This document shows positions 18,367 to 27,470 of a DNA stretch of 45,029 nucleotides, piece by piece. The number at the start of each line of letters is the position of its first letter. Within the stretch, counting starts at the first letter, position 1. The DNA comes from Alphaproteobacteria bacterium (lineage in GTDB: Bacteria; Pseudomonadota; Alphaproteobacteria; Rhizobiales; Devosiaceae), in the NCBI GenBank assembly GCA_018818925.1, contig JAHJQZ010000040.1:1-45029 (forward strand), read 5' to 3'. Position numbers and translations under genes: made by a program. The notes under the pieces are model-generated. The model had not been told where the DNA came from. It saw only the letters and a list, made by a program, of their open reading frames with translations, and did not search any database.

Positions 18367-19465
18367 CCGCCGCGCCTTCATTGCCGGCGCCCTTTCGGCC
18401 CCGGTCCTCATGCGGCTCGGCGGGCTGGCGTTTGCCGCCCCCCTGCCCCGGCTCGGGGACCTGGCCAAACAAAAGGGTCTATTCTTCGGAGCGGCGATCA
18501 CCAGCGAACAGGTGACGGCCGCGGATGGCTATGCGGCGCTTCTGGCCGACCAGTGCGGCGCCTATGTCGCCGAATGGGAAAGCAAGTGGGGCGCGATCGA
18601 ATGGGTGCGCGGCCACCGGGAATATGATTCCGTCGATACCATCGTCGCGGCCGCGAAGTCCGGCGGCAAAATGCTTCGCGGACACACGCTGTTGTGGCAC
18701 TTCCAGTTGCCGCCCTGGGCCGACGACGCGGTGCTGGGTTCCAGCGGCGCCTGGGACGAGCTGGTGGCGCCATTCATCTTCGAGACGGCCAAACGCTATG
18801 CCGGCGACATCGCGCAATGGGATGTCGTCAACGAGGTCATCGAGCCGGAATGGCAGGAGCCCGACGGATTGCGCGTTACGCCGTTCCTTGCCATGCGCGG
18901 CCGCGGCTATATCGCCGACGCCTTCCATCTGGCGGCGGCGGCGGCGCCGGATGCGCGGCTCTATATCAACGAATACGACCTTTGCTATGCGGAGGATGAC
19001 CAGGAAAAGCGTCGCGCCGCGATGCTGGCGCTGCTCGAGAGGCTGATCGCCGACGGCGTGCCGGTGCATGGGCTCGGGTTGCAGACGCATCTGAAGATCG
19101 GCCGCACCTTCGACGCGAGCCGTTACCGCGCTTTTCTCGACGATGTCGCGGGGCTGGGACTGGATCTGGCCATCACCGAGCTGGATGTCGGCGAAGGTCC
19201 AGATCCTAAGGGCGACACGGCAACGCGCGACCGGCGCAATGCCGACGAAGTGCGCAAGGTGCTGGAAGTCGCCTTCGAGCAGAAGCGCCTCACCGGAATC
19301 GTCACCTGGAGCCTCGGCGATGCGGTGAGCTATACGCGCGTGAGCGGTGAATCCCCGGACAATCGCGGATTGCCCTTCGACGAATTTCTTGCCCCGACGG
19401 CGATGCATGCGACCCTAGCCGACCTGTTCGCCCAGGCCGACCAGAGGTCGGCGGCGTCTTCGTGA
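18359..19465 (+). CDS. Glycoside hydrolase family 10 endo-1,4-beta-xylanase, exported
   Basis: A 368-residue protein with a twin-arginine leader ([11 protein letters not shown]), so export folded through Tat is likely. GH10 motifs: GHTLLWH, the acid/base Glu159 in WDVVNE, LGLQTH, and the nucleophile Glu274 in ITELDVG. In a biosynthetic operon such enzymes are thought to trim or release the nascent polymer rather than feed the cell. Combined with UDP-xylose synthase, this suggests a beta-1,4-xylosyl (or similar) backbone. The start overlaps the preceding gene; an in-frame extension upstream lacks the signal sequence and is rejected. Confidence 0.93.
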   Translation: MTSRRAFIAGALSAPVLMRLGGLAFAAPLPRLGDLAKQKGLFFGAAITSEQVTAADGYAALLADQCGAYVAEWESKWGAIEWVRGHREYDSVDTIVAAAKSGGKMLRGHTLLWHFQLPPWADDAVLGSSGAWDELVAPFIFETAKRYAGDIAQWDVVNEVIEPEWQEPDGLRVTPFLAMRGRGYIADAFHLAAAAAPDARLYINEYDLCYAEDDQEKRRAAMLALLERLIADGVPVHGLGLQTHLKIGRTFDASRYRAFLDDVAGLGLDLAITELDVGEGPDPKGDTATRDRRNADEVRKVLEVAFEQKRLTGIVTWSLGDAVSYTRVSGESPDNRGLPFDEFLAPTAMHATLADLFAQADQRSAASS

Positions 19466-19481
19466 CAAGGACGAAACCAGC

Positions 19482-20144
19482 GTGACCATCGACCAGACCC
19501 GACCGACACGAACCAATCTGCGCAGCGCCGGCATGGCGCATGCGGAGCTGATCACTGGCTCGCTGGCCAAGCGGACGCTCGAATGGGTCGCAGCCCTTGT
19601 CGGGCTGGTATTCTTGCTGCCGCTCATGCTCGCGGTGGCGGCGGCGATCGTGCTCGACAGCCGTGGCCCGGTGCTCTACCGGCAAACGCGGGTCGGGCTG
19701 AACGGGAGCGTTTTCCAGATACTCAAGTTCCGCACCATGACGCAAAGCGCCAGCCAGGCCGATTTTCGCCAGGCCGAGCGCGACGACGCGCGCGTCACCC
19801 GCGTCGGCCAGATGCTGCGGCGGACAAATCTCGACGAATTGCCGCAATTGCTCAACGTTCTGGCCGGCGACATGGCGCTGATCGGTCCGCGTCCGCATCC
19901 GCCGGCGCTCGACGCGGTCTTCATGTCCGCCATGCCCGGCTTCACGGCGCGCTATTCGGTCCGGCCCGGAATGACCGGCTGGGCCCAGATTCACGGCCAT
20001 CGCGGCGAGACCAGAACCTTCGAGCAGATGCAGGCGCGGGTAGAGCACGACCTGCACTATATCGAGAACTGGTCGCTGCTGCTCGATCTGCAGATCCTGG
20101 CCAAGACGATGTTTTCCTTCCGCGCCTACAAGAACGCCTTCTGA
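19482..20144 (+). CDS. Polyprenyl-phosphate sugar-1-phosphate transferase (priming glycosyltransferase)
   Basis: A 220-residue member of the bacterial sugar transferase family. A single membrane segment (about residues 34-58) is followed by the cytoplasmic catalytic domain with KFRTM, DELPQLLNVLAGDM, IGPRPHPP and RPGMTGWAQI. It moves a sugar-1-phosphate onto undecaprenyl phosphate to start each repeat unit. It is a short form lacking the extra N-terminal helices of WbaP or ExoY relatives with CoA-binding-like domains. The start codon is GTG with AAGGAC upstream; an ATG 17 codons later is an alternative. Confidence 0.93.
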   Translation: MTIDQTRPTRTNLRSAGMAHAELITGSLAKRTLEWVAALVGLVFLLPLMLAVAAAIVLDSRGPVLYRQTRVGLNGSVFQILKFRTMTQSASQADFRQAERDDARVTRVGQMLRRTNLDELPQLLNVLAGDMALIGPRPHPPALDAVFMSAMPGFTARYSVRPGMTGWAQIHGHRGETRTFEQMQARVEHDLHYIENWSLLLDLQILAKTMFSFRAYKNAF

Positions 20145-20153
20145 GCCGCGCCG

Positions 20154-21392
20154 ATGAGGAAACAGGTCGTTTTGTCCATTCTCGACCAGGCGGCGCTGAG
20201 CGCCATGAGCCTTGGTCTCAATATCGTGCTCATCGCCTTGGCGAGCCCCGAGCAGTTCGGGCACTTCGTCCTCTTGTTTTCCGGGCTGATTTTTGCCACC
20301 TCGGCGCAGAACGCCCTGATCTTCACCCCGCTCAACGTGTTGCTGCCCGGCCGCGACGCGGCGGAACAGGCGCGCCAGCTCGCCATGCTGACCACGATCA
20401 ATGTCCTGACAATTACCGTCGCCGCGCTGGCCGGGCTGGCGCTGGCGGCGCTGCTTGCCGCCGGGCCCTGGCTGGTCGCGGCTTCGGCGCTCTACTACGC
20501 CACCGGGCTGATGCGGGAATATGCGCGCAACTTGTTCATCGTAAGGGACAATGTCGAACGGGCGCTCGTGCTCGACGGGCTGCAAATGGCCTTGGCGGCC
20601 CCGGCAATCGGTGGCCTGTGGTTGGCGACCGATCCGGTGACCGCCGTGGTCGGCGGCGTGTCCATTGCCAATCTTTTGGCCATGCTGGCCTGCCGGCAGG
20701 ACTTCCATTGGGATTTGCGGCATTTCGGGCGGCATTGGTCCGAATATGGCGAGCACTGGCGCCAAACCCGCTGGGCGCTGCAGGGCGCCGCGCAAACCGA
20801 GGCGCAGACACGCGGATATGTGTTCTTCACCCAGGCCTGGAAAGGGCCGGCGGCGCTGGCGACGCTGCAGGCCGGTCGCGTGCTTCTGGCGCCGCTCATC
20901 CTGATCGCCGGCGCCTGGGGACGGGTGGCGCGCCCCAGACTGGTGGCGCTCTTTCACCGCGAACCCGGCGCCAGCGGCTTCGGGGTGCTGTCGGGCGGCA
21001 TCGTCACCGTGACGGGGGCGAGCATGATCTACGGGCTGGTGATTTTGCTGTTCTGGCCCCTGATCGAAACCCTGGTGTTCAAGGACAAGTATCCGGACAT
21101 GAGCGGCATCGTCGCCTTGTGGTGGGCGCAAGCGCTTTTCGCCAGCATCAACGTGGCGCTCGGCACGCTGCTGCAAGCCCGGCAGCAGTTCCGCGGACTG
21201 GCGCTGGTGGGCATGGCCGGAGCGGTCGGCAGCCTTTTGGCGCTCATGGCGCTGATGCTGACGGCCTTGCCGGTGACCAGCGCGCTGTTCGTGCTGATCG
21301 CCAGCGAGCTTTTGTGTGGGCTCGGCTATCTCGGACTGATCTTTTGCACCCGCTTGCCGGCACGGCTGGTGCCTCGGGAGCTGACGCCATGA
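20154..21392 (+). CDS. Polysaccharide flippase (Wzx-like membrane protein)
   Basis: A 412-residue integral membrane protein with about 12 hydrophobic helices, in the MATE/Wzx superfamily by pattern and position. It would flip the lipid-linked repeat unit to the periplasm. It lies between the priming transferase and the polymerase, and its stop overlaps the start of the next gene (ATGA). Sequence motifs are weak in this family, so the assignment rests on topology and context. Confidence 0.82.
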   Translation: MRKQVVLSILDQAALSAMSLGLNIVLIALASPEQFGHFVLLFSGLIFATSAQNALIFTPLNVLLPGRDAAEQARQLAMLTTINVLTITVAALAGLALAALLAAGPWLVAASALYYATGLMREYARNLFIVRDNVERALVLDGLQMALAAPAIGGLWLATDPVTAVVGGVSIANLLAMLACRQDFHWDLRHFGRHWSEYGEHWRQTRWALQGAAQTEAQTRGYVFFTQAWKGPAALATLQAGRVLLAPLILIAGAWGRVARPRLVALFHREPGASGFGVLSGGIVTVTGASMIYGLVILLFWPLIETLVFKDKYPDMSGIVALWWAQALFASINVALGTLLQARQQFRGLALVGMAGAVGSLLALMALMLTALPVTSALFVLIASELLCGLGYLGLIFCTRLPARLVPRELTP

Positions 21393-22726
21393 GCGACATC
21401 CTGCCCGGACGGGCACCGCCAGTGGACGCGCGCTTCGGGCTGCTGCAGACGGCGCCGAACTACCGGCAGGCCATCGCCTCGCTCATTCCGGCCATGTACC
21501 TCGCCTATTCCGTGCTGATCTGGCCGCTGCTTTACGCGCGGCAGTATATTGCCGAAGAGTTCGATCAGGCCGGTGCCATCGTCCCGGCCGGGCCGAATCT
21601 CAGCATTCTGGCTTTTCCGGCGCTGTTCGGACTTGCGGCGCTGCTGTTCCTGGCCGAGCGCAGCCGCCTTCCCGCCGTGCAGCGCCTGCCGTTGCTGGCG
21701 ATGCTGGCCCTTTGGGGCTTCATCGGCCTGAGCACGAGCTGGGCGATCACGCCCGGCGCGTCGTTCAAGGAATTCGTCGTGCTGACGATGGTGCTTTTGG
21801 GCATGGGTCTTGCCACCATGCTGGTCGATTCCGTCGAGCGCCTGCTGCAGCCGCTCTTCTGGGTGCTTTTTGCCGCCATGCTGGTCAATCTGGCGTCGGT
21901 GCTTTTAACGCCGGCCGGGCCGATCGGGCACCAAGGCATCTATATCCAGAAAAACGAGCTGGGCGGTGTCGCGGCGATCGGGCTGCTGTTCGCGCTCTAC
22001 GGGCTGACTGTCAGAAACGGATGGTACCGCCTGCTCGGCCTGATCGCCGTCGCCGGCTGGCTGATCGTTCTGGCCCGAAGCGGCTCCAAGACCTCCCTGG
22101 GTCTGGCGCTCGTGGCGCCGATGCTGGGGCTTGGCGCAACATTCGCCCGCCACTACCTGCGCATCGCCCTTCCCGTGCTGCTGGTTGCCGCCGGATTGGC
22201 GATCGTGCTCGTCGTCTCGGGCGGCGTGCCCGGGCTCTCGGTCGGCGACATCTCGCAATCGATGGGCGGCGAGCGCACCTTCACCGGACGCGTCGAGGTC
22301 TGGGACTTCGTTCTGAAGCAGCTCGAGACCCGACAGTTGACCGGGTTCGGCTTCCGGTCCTTCTGGACCTACGAAGTCGGCGATGCCTCGCCCACCATTC
22401 ACGGCGCCTCGGGCTTCCTGCAAAAGGCGCCCACGGCCCATAACGGCTATCTGGAGCTATTGCTGTGGGGCGGCTGGATGGCGCTGGCGCTTTTCGGCGC
22501 GGTGATGGTCCTGGTCGCCGACTGGGTAAGCCGGGTGACCGACACGGATTGGCGCATCGGCTGGATGCTGGCGACGCTTTTTACTTTCATCGGCCTTCAC
22601 AACCTGCTCGAATCCTCGTGGCTGGACAGCAATTCCATCAATTCCATCCTGTTCAGCATGATGGTCATGGCCATGATTGCCGGCCGGCCGGCGCGGCCGC
22701 CCCGGCGCGTGGTGCGGCTGATATGA
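21389..22726 (+). CDS. O-antigen ligase/polymerase family protein (Wzy-like)
   Basis: A 445-residue inner-membrane protein with about 11-12 helices and the Wzy_C-type periplasmic loop. That loop includes RTFTGRVEVWDFVLKQL near residue 297 and AHNGYLELLLWGG near 350. It probably polymerises the repeat units on the periplasmic side. The same frame stays open for nearly 1,050 codons through two upstream genes, but that is a high-GC artefact; the ATG overlapping the preceding stop is the true start. Confidence 0.88.
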   Translation: MSDILPGRAPPVDARFGLLQTAPNYRQAIASLIPAMYLAYSVLIWPLLYARQYIAEEFDQAGAIVPAGPNLSILAFPALFGLAALLFLAERSRLPAVQRLPLLAMLALWGFIGLSTSWAITPGASFKEFVVLTMVLLGMGLATMLVDSVERLLQPLFWVLFAAMLVNLASVLLTPAGPIGHQGIYIQKNELGGVAAIGLLFALYGLTVRNGWYRLLGLIAVAGWLIVLARSGSKTSLGLALVAPMLGLGATFARHYLRIALPVLLVAAGLAIVLVVSGGVPGLSVGDISQSMGGERTFTGRVEVWDFVLKQLETRQLTGFGFRSFWTYEVGDASPTIHGASGFLQKAPTAHNGYLELLLWGGWMALALFGAVMVLVADWVSRVTDTDWRIGWMLATLFTFIGLHNLLESSWLDSNSINSILFSMMVMAMIAGRPARPPRRVVRLI

Positions 22727-23640
22727 GCCGCGAAATCCGACCCGGCCTGATTTCGGTGCTGATCGCCAGCATGGGCCGGGCGTCGCTGCGCCAGACGCTC
22801 GAAAGCGTCGCCCGGGCGCAGCTTCCCGACGGATACTCTGTCGAAATCGTCGTCGCCGACGACAGTCCCGACGGCGCTGCCGGCAGGATCGTCGCGCAAT
22901 GCGCCATCGGGCTGCCGTTGACGCTCGTGCCCGTCGGTGCCCGCAATGCCTCGATCGCCCGCAATGCCTGCCTGGATGGCGCGCGCGGCGAATGGCTGGC
23001 CTTTGTCGACGACGACGAGACGGTGGACAGCCTGTGGCTGATGGGCCTTGTGGAGGCCGCGCGGGAATTTGCCGCCGACGGCGTGTTCGGGCCGGTGCGA
23101 CACCTCTATCCGGAAGGCACGCCGGACTGGTTCGGCAAGGCCGACCCGATGTTCTACGACCTCGACTGGAAGCGGATCGGGCACCGCGCCGCCACGGGCC
23201 ATACCGCCAATGCGCTCATACGGCACGCGACCCTTGCAAGGCTCGGAATGCGCTTCGACGCCGGTTTCGGCAGGTCGGGCGGCGAGGATGACGATCTGTT
23301 TCGCCGCATGTCGGCCGCCGGCGCCAGGCTGGTGGTGACCGACCGGGCCGTCGTTTTCGAGCAGGTGCCGGCGGCGCGCGCCACAAAAGCCTATATCATG
23401 ATCCGCGCCATACGCGGCGGCCAGACCTATGGCAAGATCACGCTGCGCGACCTCTCCGGCCTCGGCAGACTGCGTTTCGGCCTTGAAGCGCTGACCAAGC
23501 TGGTCCTGACCGGTGCCGGGGGATTGGCCCTTTATCCCTTCGATCGGGCGCGCGCCTTTCGCTTGCGCATCAGGGCGGCGGCGAACTGGGGCAAGCTTTT
23601 GGCGCTGACCGACGCGCCGCTGAAATCGAGCTGGAGCTAG
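22723..23640 (+). CDS. Glycosyltransferase family 2
   Basis: A 305-residue GT-A fold enzyme. The N-terminal ISVLIASMGR strand, the metal-binding DDD at residues 96-98 (FVDDDETVD) and the downstream acceptor motif SGGEDDDLFRRM are clear. It adds one sugar to the growing lipid-linked repeat unit. The start overlaps the polymerase stop. It is the last gene of the plus-strand exopolysaccharide operon, followed by a palindromic repeat. Confidence 0.92.
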   Translation: MSREIRPGLISVLIASMGRASLRQTLESVARAQLPDGYSVEIVVADDSPDGAAGRIVAQCAIGLPLTLVPVGARNASIARNACLDGARGEWLAFVDDDETVDSLWLMGLVEAAREFAADGVFGPVRHLYPEGTPDWFGKADPMFYDLDWKRIGHRAATGHTANALIRHATLARLGMRFDAGFGRSGGEDDDLFRRMSAAGARLVVTDRAVVFEQVPAARATKAYIMIRAIRGGQTYGKITLRDLSGLGRLRFGLEALTKLVLTGAGGLALYPFDRARAFRLRIRAAANWGKLLALTDAPLKSSWS

Positions 23641-23687
23641 AGCATGTTCAGCAAAAGTGGATGCCGGTTTTGCGGTTCGAACATGCG
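23641..23687. repeat. Rhizobial-type intergenic palindromic repeat
   Basis: A 47-nt imperfect palindrome directly after the GT2 stop. The outer arms are GCATGTTC and GAACATGC; the inner arms are GCAAAA and TTTTGC. Elements of this pattern (GCATGTC, CAAAA, TTTTGC, GACATGC) are, from memory, scattered through rhizobial genomes between genes. It lies at the junction of two convergent operons and can fold into a long hairpin on either strand. Confidence 0.65.
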
Positions 23688-23704
23688 ACCACTCAAAGAC
23701 CTGG

Positions 23705-23740
23705 GTCAGGCGTTTTGATGCAATCAAAACGTGACCTGAC
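23705..23740. terminator. Hairpin in the convergent junction, possible bidirectional terminator
   Basis: GTCAGG and CCTGAC flank a 9-bp perfect inner stem, CGTTTTGAT-GCA-ATCAAAACG. T and A runs on both arms let it act as a terminator in both directions between the plus-strand GT2 gene and the minus-strand acyltransferase gene. It may also be the second half of the adjacent repeat element. Confidence 0.55.
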
Positions 23741-23755
23741 CTAAGCCGGATTCTT

Positions 23756-24817
23756 TCAGACGGTTAGCACGCGGCCGGGCTTGGCTTTTGTCCACGCACG
23801 TAGCGTGACCTGCACGGGCCGCTCCACCAGCCGGTAGCTCGCGATTCCGAACAGGACGCACACGCCGGTCATCAAGCTGGCCCGGATCCAGATGTCCCAG
23901 GTCGCCGGCAACAGGCCCGGCACGAATATCAGCGGCAGCGCATGGCCGAGATAGAGCGAATAGGACGCATCGCCGAGGGCGCGGAACGGCCTCAAAATCC
24001 TGGTCTGGAACCACGGTTCGAGCAGCAGCGCCCCGGCCACCACCAGCGTTGCCGGTCCGCCATGCGCAACAAAGCGCGGCAGGCCGAAATCGGCGTGCAG
24101 CGGATGCAGCACGAAAAGGCCGATAACGCCGGCCGCCAGCAGCCCCAGACCCGACAACGGTCGCCACGACGCCCGCGCTCTCTGCCAGATGAGCGCCACC
24201 GCCATGCCCATGGTGAATTCAAGAAACAGCGGGCTGGTAAAGCGGAAGCCGATGGCGGTTTGCGGGTCGAAGACGATGCGGCAGACGACGAGCAGCACGA
24301 AGATTATGCTGATCGCCAGCAACTGGCGAAGCCCGCCAATGGCGATGGTAGCGGCGAACAGCAGATAGAACAGCATCTCGTAATTGAGCGTCCAGCCGAC
24401 CGGCAGGAACGGCAGAAAGGCGCCGCTGCCGGGGTCCAGGTAGGGAATGAACAGGGCCGCCTGCAGTAGCTCGACTTCGGCCGGCAGGCGGCCGCCGGTC
24501 AGGGCGAGCAGGACGAAAGTCGCCAAAAGCGCGAGCCAGTAGAGCGGCACGATGCGCGTGATCCGCGCCAGCATGAACTGGCGGGCGGTGATCTTCCGGT
24601 TGCTGGTCGAGTGCACCATGATGAAGCCGGAAATGACGAAGAACAGGTCGACGCCGAAAGTGAGGATGTCGCCGTTTTCGCCGAGTGCCGTTGCCGAAGC
24701 GAAATTGTCAATGACATGGGAGAAGATCACCATCATTGCGGCCAGACCCCGAAGGACCTGCACCGATTGCACGGCACCCGGCGGCGGCTGCGTGGAGTTC
24801 AAGGACTTGCCTCTCAT
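23756..24817 (-). CDS. Acyltransferase 3 family membrane protein
   Basis: A 353-residue integral membrane O-acyltransferase with about 10 helices (OafA/ExoZ type). The family's early motif QVLRGLAAMMVIFSH holds the catalytic-type His, and FFVISGFIM follows. It would add acetyl or succinyl groups to a glycan during or after export. It is the last gene of the minus-strand operon; its start overlaps the preceding glycosyltransferase stop by 4 nt. Confidence 0.92.
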   Translation of the reverse strand: MRGKSLNSTQPPPGAVQSVQVLRGLAAMMVIFSHVIDNFASATALGENGDILTFGVDLFFVISGFIMVHSTSNRKITARQFMLARITRIVPLYWLALLATFVLLALTGGRLPAEVELLQAALFIPYLDPGSGAFLPFLPVGWTLNYEMLFYLLFAATIAIGGLRQLLAISIIFVLLVVCRIVFDPQTAIGFRFTSPLFLEFTMGMAVALIWQRARASWRPLSGLGLLAAGVIGLFVLHPLHADFGLPRFVAHGGPATLVVAGALLLEPWFQTRILRPFRALGDASYSLYLGHALPLIFVPGLLPATWDIWIRASLMTGVCVLFGIASYRLVERPVQVTLRAWTKAKPGRVLTV

Positions 24818-26001
24818 GTCGTTCCCGCAATTTGTGCCGGACCTTTGGCGGCCAGGGCATCGAGTGCGGCGCGCATGCTGCGCTGGAAACCGGCGGCACG
24901 GGCTTCGGCCCAGCGGCTGCCCTCGCTGGTGTCGACACAGTTTGGGCCTTGCGCGATCGCGCTCAACCGGGCGGCAAAGCCCTCAGCGCTCGGCTCGACA
25001 TGGACGAAATCCGGCACCTCGGTGATGCCGCGCAGCCCCAATGGCGTCGTCACCATCGGAACGCCGGCCGAGATGCCTTCGATGGTCTTGATCTGGATGC
25101 CGCCGCCGACTTGGGTCGGCACGGCGAGCACGCGGCAATCGCGCAGGAAGGCGCCGGCATCGGGCACGAAGCCGAAATAGCGCACATTGCCGTACGGATT
25201 AGGCACGAGGTCGGCCCGGTTGCCGGCAATGCCGATGCTGAGGCTTGGCGGCAGCAGGGGCACGACAGCCTCGATGAACCATTCGAGGCCCTTGCGGTTC
25301 ACGTCCCAGGCCCAGTTGCCGAGGATGCCGATATCGAGGCGCGGCACCGCCGGGCGATCGAGCGCGGCAAAGGCCTGGCCGGGAATGCCGAGGACGATCG
25401 GCGCGGACCTGGCGCCGAGGGCCCTGAAACCGTCGGCATCGGCTTCGGTCAATGTCCAGATCTGCGCGCTCGTGGTCGCAAGGCGCGTTTCGAGCGCCTT
25501 GACCAGGCGGGCCTCGCGGCCATAGACGAAACGCCGGACCGGGCTTGCCTTCGGATCGGCGCCCATGGCGGCGTAGAGCTGCCACTCGACATTGTGGGCG
25601 ACGGCGATGCGGCGGCGCGGCAACAAGGGCTCGTCCAGCACCCAGGCCATGTGGGCGTGGTTGACGATGACCGCGTCGTAGCTCTTTGCCGCGAGCATGC
25701 GGCGCAGCAGCCGGGTCATGGCCGCCGAGCGGAACTTGGTGGTGATATAGGGCTTGCCGGTCAGAAGCGCCGCGATCATCCAGACATAGGCTCTGGCGCC
25801 GGCGTTCTCGACCTCGATCGGCCAAGTGCCGGCCGAATGGAAGCCGGCCGGCAAGGCATCGGTCTCTCCGGCGCGGCCATAGCCGACGACCTCGCAAGTA
25901 TGTCCGGCCGCCAATATGGCCGCGATCAGGTTCATCGTGGCGGTTTCCGCCCCGTTCTTTCTTAGGTGCGGCAGGGATGTGGTAATCAGAAGAATGCGCA
26001 T
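24814..26001 (-). CDS. Glycosyltransferase family 4 (GT-B fold)
   Basis: A 395-residue GT1/GT4-type enzyme. The N-terminal strand RILLITTSLPHLRKNGAET carries the phosphate-loop glycine region. The C-terminal nucleotide-sugar site is GGGIQIKTIEGISAGVPMV with the family's two Glu residues region (about residue 305). I prefer the ATG over an in-frame TTG three codons upstream. It sits between a multi-TM protein and an acyltransferase in a tight operon, so it probably extends the same lipid-linked product. Confidence 0.9.
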   Translation of the reverse strand: MRILLITTSLPHLRKNGAETATMNLIAAILAAGHTCEVVGYGRAGETDALPAGFHSAGTWPIEVENAGARAYVWMIAALLTGKPYITTKFRSAAMTRLLRRMLAAKSYDAVIVNHAHMAWVLDEPLLPRRRIAVAHNVEWQLYAAMGADPKASPVRRFVYGREARLVKALETRLATTSAQIWTLTEADADGFRALGARSAPIVLGIPGQAFAALDRPAVPRLDIGILGNWAWDVNRKGLEWFIEAVVPLLPPSLSIGIAGNRADLVPNPYGNVRYFGFVPDAGAFLRDCRVLAVPTQVGGGIQIKTIEGISAGVPMVTTPLGLRGITEVPDFVHVEPSAEGFAARLSAIAQGPNCVDTSEGSRWAEARAAGFQRSMRAALDALAAKGPAQIAGTT

Positions 26002-26006
26002 GACGC

Positions 26007-27470
26007 TCAAAGGCCTTTGTCCGCTGCCGCCGCGCCAGGCGCGCCGAACAGCACGCCCAATTTGACCACGGCCTTGTCGAAACGCCGCTGCAGCGCCTCG
26101 AGCTTGCCGCTCGGCGGCGTCACGTAAGTGCGGGGAATGGCTTCGGCATAGGTGAACAGTTCGGCGCTTTCGCAGAGTAGCTCGCGCGCCACGACCTCGC
26201 CAATCCGGTCGCGTTCACAATGCATCGCGAAGGTTCCGGGCTCGATGAAGCCGCACATTTTGTTGGAGCGAAAGGCGTAGCGGGTTGGCAGGCCGAAATT
26301 CTCGTAAGGAGCCAGGCCGTTGAAATTGATGTTCCGCTCGAAATCGACCTGGGTAATCGTCAGCGGATAGTCCCGTGCCTTGGCGGCAAAAAAGATCGGC
26401 TTTGCTGTCCAGTGGTCGGCGGCGATGGTGTGGATGTCGCGGGCTTCGAGCACATCGAGCAGGCAATCGTATTCGCGCGCGAAAGCAAGCTGCTGGTGGT
26501 CGTCGGCGGAAGCCGAAAACACCGCCAGCATGGCGGCTGGAACCGCGAGGAGGCGCCAGTTGAAGCGCGGGCGCCGTGTCGGAGCCAGCAGCATGACGAA
26601 GGCGGCGGCCACCGGCAGCGTGTAGCGCGCCGGGCTGAAATGTCCGGCGAGGCCAAGAACGCTGATCGCGATCAGCGCCGCGGCGACGCCCCAGCACAAA
26701 AGCCGGGAAAAACCGAGCTTGCGGGCGATGACCACCGGAGCGAGAAACAGGACGAGCGCGGCGGCGAGTTCGATATCGGCCTGCCACACCTCGCCATAAA
26801 CGGCTTCCCAGCCGACGCCCAGCGCCACGGCCAGCAGTCGCTCGGGCAGATAGCGTTCCTCGCCGCGTTCGAGCAGCATCACGCTCAGCGGCAAAAGGAT
26901 CAGAATGTCCGAAGACACAACGAGGAGAATTACGAGCGCCTTGAGCCAGCGCGGACGCGCGAGCTGCACCATCAGGATCATGACGGGCAGCGTGTAGTGC
27001 GAGGTGCTGTCGACAAATCCGAAGCCGGTGATCGTGAAGATGGCGATCATCAGCCATGCCACGGCGCGGTTCTTGAAGGCGCCGACGGCGACGACGGACG
27101 CAATGAACAGGATCCAGCCGGCAACGATCTTCTGGGCGAGCGGTTCGGGGAAGAGCGGCGCGATGGCCAGGTGCACCAGAACGTCGGGAAACCAGCCGCT
27201 CGATGGCGGGGCCTGGTAATCAAAAAGCGGGAAATACTGGACGTGCACCGGGTAGAGCACGTCGCCATTGGTGAGCAAGGACAGGTCGAACCCATGCATC
27301 AGGCTGAAAGTCAGCAGCGCGATGATGACAAGCACGATGGCGGCGTCCTGCACGAGGGCGCGGCCGAACCAGGCTTCGATTTGATCCAGAATCCTGTCGG
27401 AAACCGTGCGCAGCCTGTCCAACAATGGCGCGTCAGGGCCGAAGACCGGCAGGCTCGCTCTGCTGGTCAT
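26007..27470 (-). CDS. Multi-pass membrane protein of unknown function
   Basis: A 487-residue protein with about 9-10 hydrophobic segments between residues 45 and 335, then a soluble periplasm-like C-terminal part of about 150 residues. A large loop after TM1 carries NGDVLYPVHVQYFPLFDYQAP. I do not recognise a family. Layout (many helices, a long acidic and aromatic first loop, a C-terminal globular domain) resembles GT-C lipid-carrier-dependent glycosyltransferases, but no diagnostic motif is certain. Start overlaps the deacetylase stop (ATGA). The longer open frame upstream of this ATG runs into that gene and is rejected. Confidence 0.8.
   Translation of the reverse strand: MTSRASLPVFGPDAPLLDRLRTVSDRILDQIEAWFGRALVQDAAIVLVIIALLTFSLMHGFDLSLLTNGDVLYPVHVQYFPLFDYQAPPSSGWFPDVLVHLAIAPLFPEPLAQKIVAGWILFIASVVAVGAFKNRAVAWLMIAIFTITGFGFVDSTSHYTLPVMILMVQLARPRWLKALVILLVVSSDILILLPLSVMLLERGEERYLPERLLAVALGVGWEAVYGEVWQADIELAAALVLFLAPVVIARKLGFSRLLCWGVAAALIAISVLGLAGHFSPARYTLPVAAAFVMLLAPTRRPRFNWRLLAVPAAMLAVFSASADDHQQLAFAREYDCLLDVLEARDIHTIAADHWTAKPIFFAAKARDYPLTITQVDFERNINFNGLAPYENFGLPTRYAFRSNKMCGFIEPGTFAMHCERDRIGEVVARELLCESAELFTYAEAIPRTYVTPPSGKLEALQRRFDKAVVKLGVLFGAPGAAAADKGL

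Noticed and set aside
19302-21416. Antisense frame of about 704 codons in the exopolysaccharide cluster
   Set aside because: It mirrors well-supported plus-strand genes and has the low-complexity content of a shadow frame.
19583-22726. A continuous frame of about 1,047 codons across the priming transferase, flippase and polymerase genes
   Set aside because: Only the last 445 codons are coding (the polymerase); the upstream part is an out-of-frame reading of two clear genes, a common high-GC effect.
23641-23740. Attachment site or insertion-sequence end
   Set aside because: The element is a short self-contained palindrome with no transposase or integrase gene and no target duplication visible.
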